Source of the DNA: Stenotrophomonas sp.
GTDB lineage: Bacteria; Pseudomonadota; Gammaproteobacteria; Xanthomonadales; Xanthomonadaceae
Assembly: GCA_003484865.1 (NCBI GenBank)
Contig: DMZT01000165.1
Coordinates: 3,841-12,092, forward strand
Direction: 5' to 3'
Length of the DNA stretch: 8,252 nt
This document shows, in pieces, positions 6,128 through 8,252 of this stretch (positions are counted from its first letter, which is position 1; each line of letters opens with the position of its first letter). The position numbers were made by a program, and so were the translations under genes. A model generated the notes under the pieces. It did no database searches. It was not told where the DNA came from and saw nothing but the letters and a program-made list of their open reading frames with translations.

Positions 6128-6345
6128 GTGTGCTGCTCCAGGGACTTGAGGCGGGTGATCATCGCTTCGACCCGGGAGCGGGCCTGCTCGTTCTTGGCCA
6201 GCAGCTGGGAGCGCTCGGCCACCAGCTGTTCCTGCTGATGGCGCAGGCTGCGGTTCTCGTCGGCCAGACGCTGGTTGCGCTCAAGCAACGCCTCCACGCG
6301 GGCGGCGAAGGCCTGCAATTGGGCGATGGCGTCGGCGGGTTCCAT
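6124..6345 (-). CDS. ZapB-like coiled-coil protein (TIGR02449 family)
   Basis: This short, charged protein is almost entirely heptad-rich coiled coil: AIAQLQAFAARVEALLERNQRLADENRSLRHQQEQLVAERSQLLAKNEQARSR in essence, with leucine and valine spaced at a/d positions throughout, ending in MITRLKSLEQHT. It matches the TIGR02449 family found directly upstream of zapA in pseudomonads and xanthomonads. By position and shape it is a likely Z-ring-associated ZapB analogue, but that role is inferred. I choose ATG 6345 (73 residues); ATG 6357 (77 residues) and TTG 6363 are in frame. None has a Shine-Dalgarno. A candidate promoter whose start would fall at the 6345 ATG favours that choice and a leaderless mRNA. 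The stop overlaps the zapA start by 4 bp. Confidence 0.85.
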   Translation of the reverse strand: MEPADAIAQLQAFAARVEALLERNQRLADENRSLRHQQEQLVAERSQLLAKNEQARSRVEAMITRLKSLEQHT

Positions 6346-6352
6346 GTCCGGC

Positions 6353-6382
6353 ACCATAGGCAAGGGCGGACGGGGCGGTCAA
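6353..6382 (-). promoter_or_regulatory. Candidate promoter for the zapB-like/zapA operon
   Basis: Minus-strand TTGACC (6382-6377, five of six matches to TTGACA) and TATGGT (6358-6353, four of six to TATAAT) are 18 bp apart. The -10 ends seven bases before ATG 6345, so transcription would begin at or next to that start codon. The hexamers are sequence evidence; the activity is inferred. Confidence 0.45.
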
Positions 6383-6474
6383 GCGAATAATGACGGGGCC
6401 TGCCGGCCGTCGGCCCACCGGTGCCGGGGCAGGGCCTCGGGCGGGCCATGGCAACCCGGTGGACACAGGTGGAT

Positions 6475-6483
6475 TGCTACACT
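6475..6483 (+). promoter_or_regulatory. Candidate extended -10 promoter of ygfB-pepP
   Basis: TGCTACACT reads as an extended -10 (TGn followed by TACACT, four of six matches to TATAAT). No -35 hexamer stands at 17 bp, as is common for extended -10 promoters. Transcription would start near 6490, leaving a leader of about 20 bases that has no clear Shine-Dalgarno. Confidence 0.45.
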
Positions 6484-6510
6484 GTGGCGCTCACAAACCG
6501 TAGCCCCAAG

Positions 6511-7059
6511 ATGACCGAACTCCCGAGTGTTGACGACGTAAACCAGGCCAGCCAGGCCCTGGGCCTGGGCGCCAGCGCCGCTGAACTGCACGGCGGCCTG
6601 TGCGGCTGGCTGTCCGCCGGTGGTGCGCCGGTGCGTGAATGGCCGGCCCGCGTCCTGGCCGATGACAACCTGCCGACCCCGGCCGAAGGTGACGCCCTGG
6701 CGCGCCTGCTCGATGCCAGCGTGGCGCAGATGGAAGACCGCGATTTCGCCTTCGAACTGTTGCTGAGCGATTCAAGCGATACCGCCGCGCAGGCCGATGC
6801 GCTGTTCACCTGGGCGCGCGCGTTCCTGGGCGGCTTCGGGCTGGGCTCGGGCCAGAACCGGCCGGCCTTGTCCGAAGAGGGCGATGAAGCCCTGACCGAT
6901 CTGGCCAAGCTGGCCCAGGCCTCCAGCGAAGACTTCGAAAGCGGCAACGACGACGACGAAGACGCGCTGGCCGAGATCGAGGAGTTCATCCGCGTGGCGG
7001 TGCTGCTGCTGCACGGTGACTGTGTCATGGCCGCGCGCCACCGGCAGCGCTTGAACTGA
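6511..7059 (+). CDS. ygfB: UPF0149 (YgfB) family protein
   Basis: This 182-residue protein belongs to UPF0149/YgfB, a small all-helical family. Molecular function is generally unknown; in Pseudomonas aeruginosa the homologue has been linked to control of the ampDh3/AlpA pathway and beta-lactam tolerance. Family marks are AAELHGGLCGWLS (23-35), FTWARAFLGGFGLG (99-112), and the C-terminal EIEEFIRVAVLLLHGD (155-170). A highly acidic stretch (SGNDDDEDALAE, 144-155) precedes the last helix. ATG 6511 is chosen because it starts the conserved protein; the open frame back to 6421 crosses the promoter region. It is the first gene of a unit with pepP (one base between stop and next ATG). Divergence from zapA is the conserved gammaproteobacterial layout. 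Confidence 0.92.
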   Translation: MTELPSVDDVNQASQALGLGASAAELHGGLCGWLSAGGAPVREWPARVLADDNLPTPAEGDALARLLDASVAQMEDRDFAFELLLSDSSDTAAQADALFTWARAFLGGFGLGSGQNRPALSEEGDEALTDLAKLAQASSEDFESGNDDDEDALAEIEEFIRVAVLLLHGDCVMAARHRQRLN

Positions 7060-7060
7060 G

Positions 7061-8252
7061 ATGGATATCCGGCAGCTGACCGGCATCTCCGCCGCCGAAT
7101 ACACCCGCCGCCGCCAGCAGTTGATGGAGATGGCCGGCGATGACGCCATTCTGGTGCTGCCGGCTGCATCCGAGCGCGTGCGCAGCCTGGATACGCATTA
7201 TCCGTTCCGCCAGGACTCGGATTTCTGGTACCTGAGCGGCTTCCCGGAACCGGAGGCCGTGCTGGTGCTGATCCCGGGCCGCCGCCATGGCGAGGTGATC
7301 CTGTTCTGCCGCGAGCGCGATGCGGACCGCGAAGCCTGGGATGGCGCGCGCGCTGGCCAGGAAGGTGCGGTGTCGCAGTACGGCATGGATGACGCCTACC
7401 CGATCGACGATCTGGACGACATCCTGCCCGGCCTGCTGGAAGGGCGCTCGCGGGTGTACTACCACTTCGGTCGCGATGCCGAGTTCGATCTCAAGCTGAT
7501 CGGCTGGGTCAACCGGGTACGCTCGCAGGTGCGGCATGGCGCGCAGCCGCCGCATGAATTCCTGGAACTGGGCCACCTGCTGCACGAGCAGCGGCTGTTC
7601 AAATCGACCGCAGAAATCGCGGTGATGCAGCGCGCCGCCGACATCAGCGTGCAGGCCCACCGTGCCGCGATGCACGTGGCGCGGCCGGGCATCCACGAGT
7701 ACGAACTGCAGGCCGATCTGGAGCGTGTGTTCCGTGCCAATGATGCGTGTGCGGCCTACAGCAGCATCGTCGGCGCCGGTGCCAACGGCTGCATCCTGCA
7801 TTACCGCGACAACAACGCGCGCTCGCACGATGGCGATCTGGTCCTGATCGATGCCGGTGCCGAGTACCGCGGCTACGCCAGTGACATCACCCGTACCTTC
7901 CCGGTCAACGGCCGCTTCAGTGCCGAGCAACGCGCGCTGCATGACCTGGTCGGTGCGGCGCAGGCGGCGGCGCTGGCCCAGGCCCGCCCGGGCAATGCGT
8001 ACGAAGCCGGCCATCTGGCCGCCGTGGAAACCCTGACCGACGGCCTGCTGCGGCTGGGCCTGCTCAAGGGCACGCTGGAAGAGAACATCGCCGAAGCGCA
8101 TTACCAGCGGTTCTACCGGCACAAGACCGGGCACTGGCTCGGTCTGGACGTGCACGACGTCGGCGATTACCGGCTGGCCGGGGATTCGCGGATGTTGGAG
8201 CCGGGCATGGTGTTCACCATCGAGCCGGGCCTGTATGTCTCACCGGACGACC
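7061..8252 (+). CDS. pepP: Xaa-Pro aminopeptidase P, 3' end outside window
   Basis: PepP is a cytosolic dinuclear-metal (Mn) exopeptidase that releases the N-terminal residue when proline is second. About 397 codons are present, so roughly 40 to 50 residues are missing beyond the window (E. coli PepP has 441). The N-terminal domain contains YPFRQDSDFWYLSGFPEP (47-64), typical of the family. The pita-bread catalytic domain shows metal ligands D264 (LIDAGAEYRGYASD) and D275 (SDITRTFP), H358 in RHKTGHWLGLDVHDVG with H354 and H365 nearby, and E388 in TIEPGLY. The last glutamate ligand lies past the end. There is no independent ribosome-binding site; the ATG follows the ygfB stop by one base, suggesting translational coupling. 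In relatives ubiH and ubiI-type genes follow; that cannot be seen here. Confidence 0.95.
   Translation, partial: MDIRQLTGISAAEYTRRRQQLMEMAGDDAILVLPAASERVRSLDTHYPFRQDSDFWYLSGFPEPEAVLVLIPGRRHGEVILFCRERDADREAWDGARAGQEGAVSQYGMDDAYPIDDLDDILPGLLEGRSRVYYHFGRDAEFDLKLIGWVNRVRSQVRHGAQPPHEFLELGHLLHEQRLFKSTAEIAVMQRAADISVQAHRAAMHVARPGIHEYELQADLERVFRANDACAAYSSIVGAGANGCILHYRDNNARSHDGDLVLIDAGAEYRGYASDITRTFPVNGRFSAEQRALHDLVGAAQAAALAQARPGNAYEAGHLAAVETLTDGLLRLGLLKGTLEENIAEAHYQRFYRHKTGHWLGLDVHDVGDYRLAGDSRMLEPGMVFTIEPGLYVSPDD

Larger units (their letters stand above)
6346..6510. other. Divergent intergenic region, zapB-like/ygfB
   Basis: This 165-bp span separates the minus-strand division operon from plus-strand ygfB-pepP. 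It contains the two candidate promoters annotated separately. Between them, about 6395-6445, lies a very GC-rich tract with dyads, including the exact palindrome CACCGGTG (6416-6423) and GGGCC/GGCCC arms. No small ORF with coding character was found. Confidence 0.5.

Noticed and set aside
7025..8155. Open frame of 376 codons on the minus strand over pepP
   Set aside because: It mirrors the pepP reading frame, whose metal-binding motifs are clear. The antisense product has no recognisable domain.
1..8252. Mobile element, prophage, CRISPR or defence island
   Set aside because: All genes are recognisable core functions in conserved order. There are no transposase or integrase motifs, no long direct repeats and no array-like spacing.

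Overview
This window is an ordinary stretch of core chromosome from a high-GC gammaproteobacterium. The best guess is Xanthomonadaceae/Lysobacteraceae (Stenotrophomonas- or Xanthomonas-like). The grounds are the GC-rich third codon positions, the glutamate-1-semialdehyde aminotransferase (C5 heme pathway), and the conserved gammaproteobacterial cluster zapA-ssrS-fau divergent from ygfB-pepP. The genus assignment is inference. No mobile element, CRISPR array, toxin/defence island, tRNA or rRNA was seen.

Layout. (1) 29-1966, minus strand: thiE then hemL, an apparent two-gene operon. (2) 2039-2230, plus strand: a single-domain rubredoxin divergent from thiE, with a 72-bp intergenic region holding a perfect 12-bp palindrome. 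(3) 2262-3107, minus strand: a SirB1-type transglutaminase-like/TPR protein, convergent with the rubredoxin. (4) 3170-5431, minus strand, in transcription order: fau (5-formyltetrahydrofolate cyclo-ligase), an EVE-domain protein, rpiA and a DUF192 lipoprotein, followed by a strong hairpin. (5) 5464-5827, minus strand: no protein gene. It holds the 6S RNA gene ssrS, its promoter (exact TATAAT -10) and a strong intrinsic terminator between ssrS and fau. (6) 5828-6345, minus strand: a ZapB-like coiled-coil protein (TIGR02449 type) and zapA, overlapping by 4 bp. (7) 6511-8252, plus strand: ygfB (UPF0149) and pepP, one base apart; pepP runs off the window end.

How the genes fit together: the minus-strand unit joins the cell-division factors ZapA and its coiled-coil partner to the 6S RNA regulator of sigma70 RNA polymerase, then to folate salvage and pentose-phosphate metabolism. 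The plus-strand unit is the usual start of the ygfB-pepP(-ubiH-ubiI) operon. hemL supplies 5-aminolevulinate for tetrapyrroles and thiE makes thiamine monophosphate.

The most informative non-coding result is the 6S RNA, which can be folded by eye: a closing stem of 18 uninterrupted pairs, a further irregular stem, an open bubble, the conserved CUUGAAC-GUUCAAG hairpin, and a stand-alone terminator that may uncouple it from fau. I found no convincing undescribed system. The findings are modest regulatory observations.
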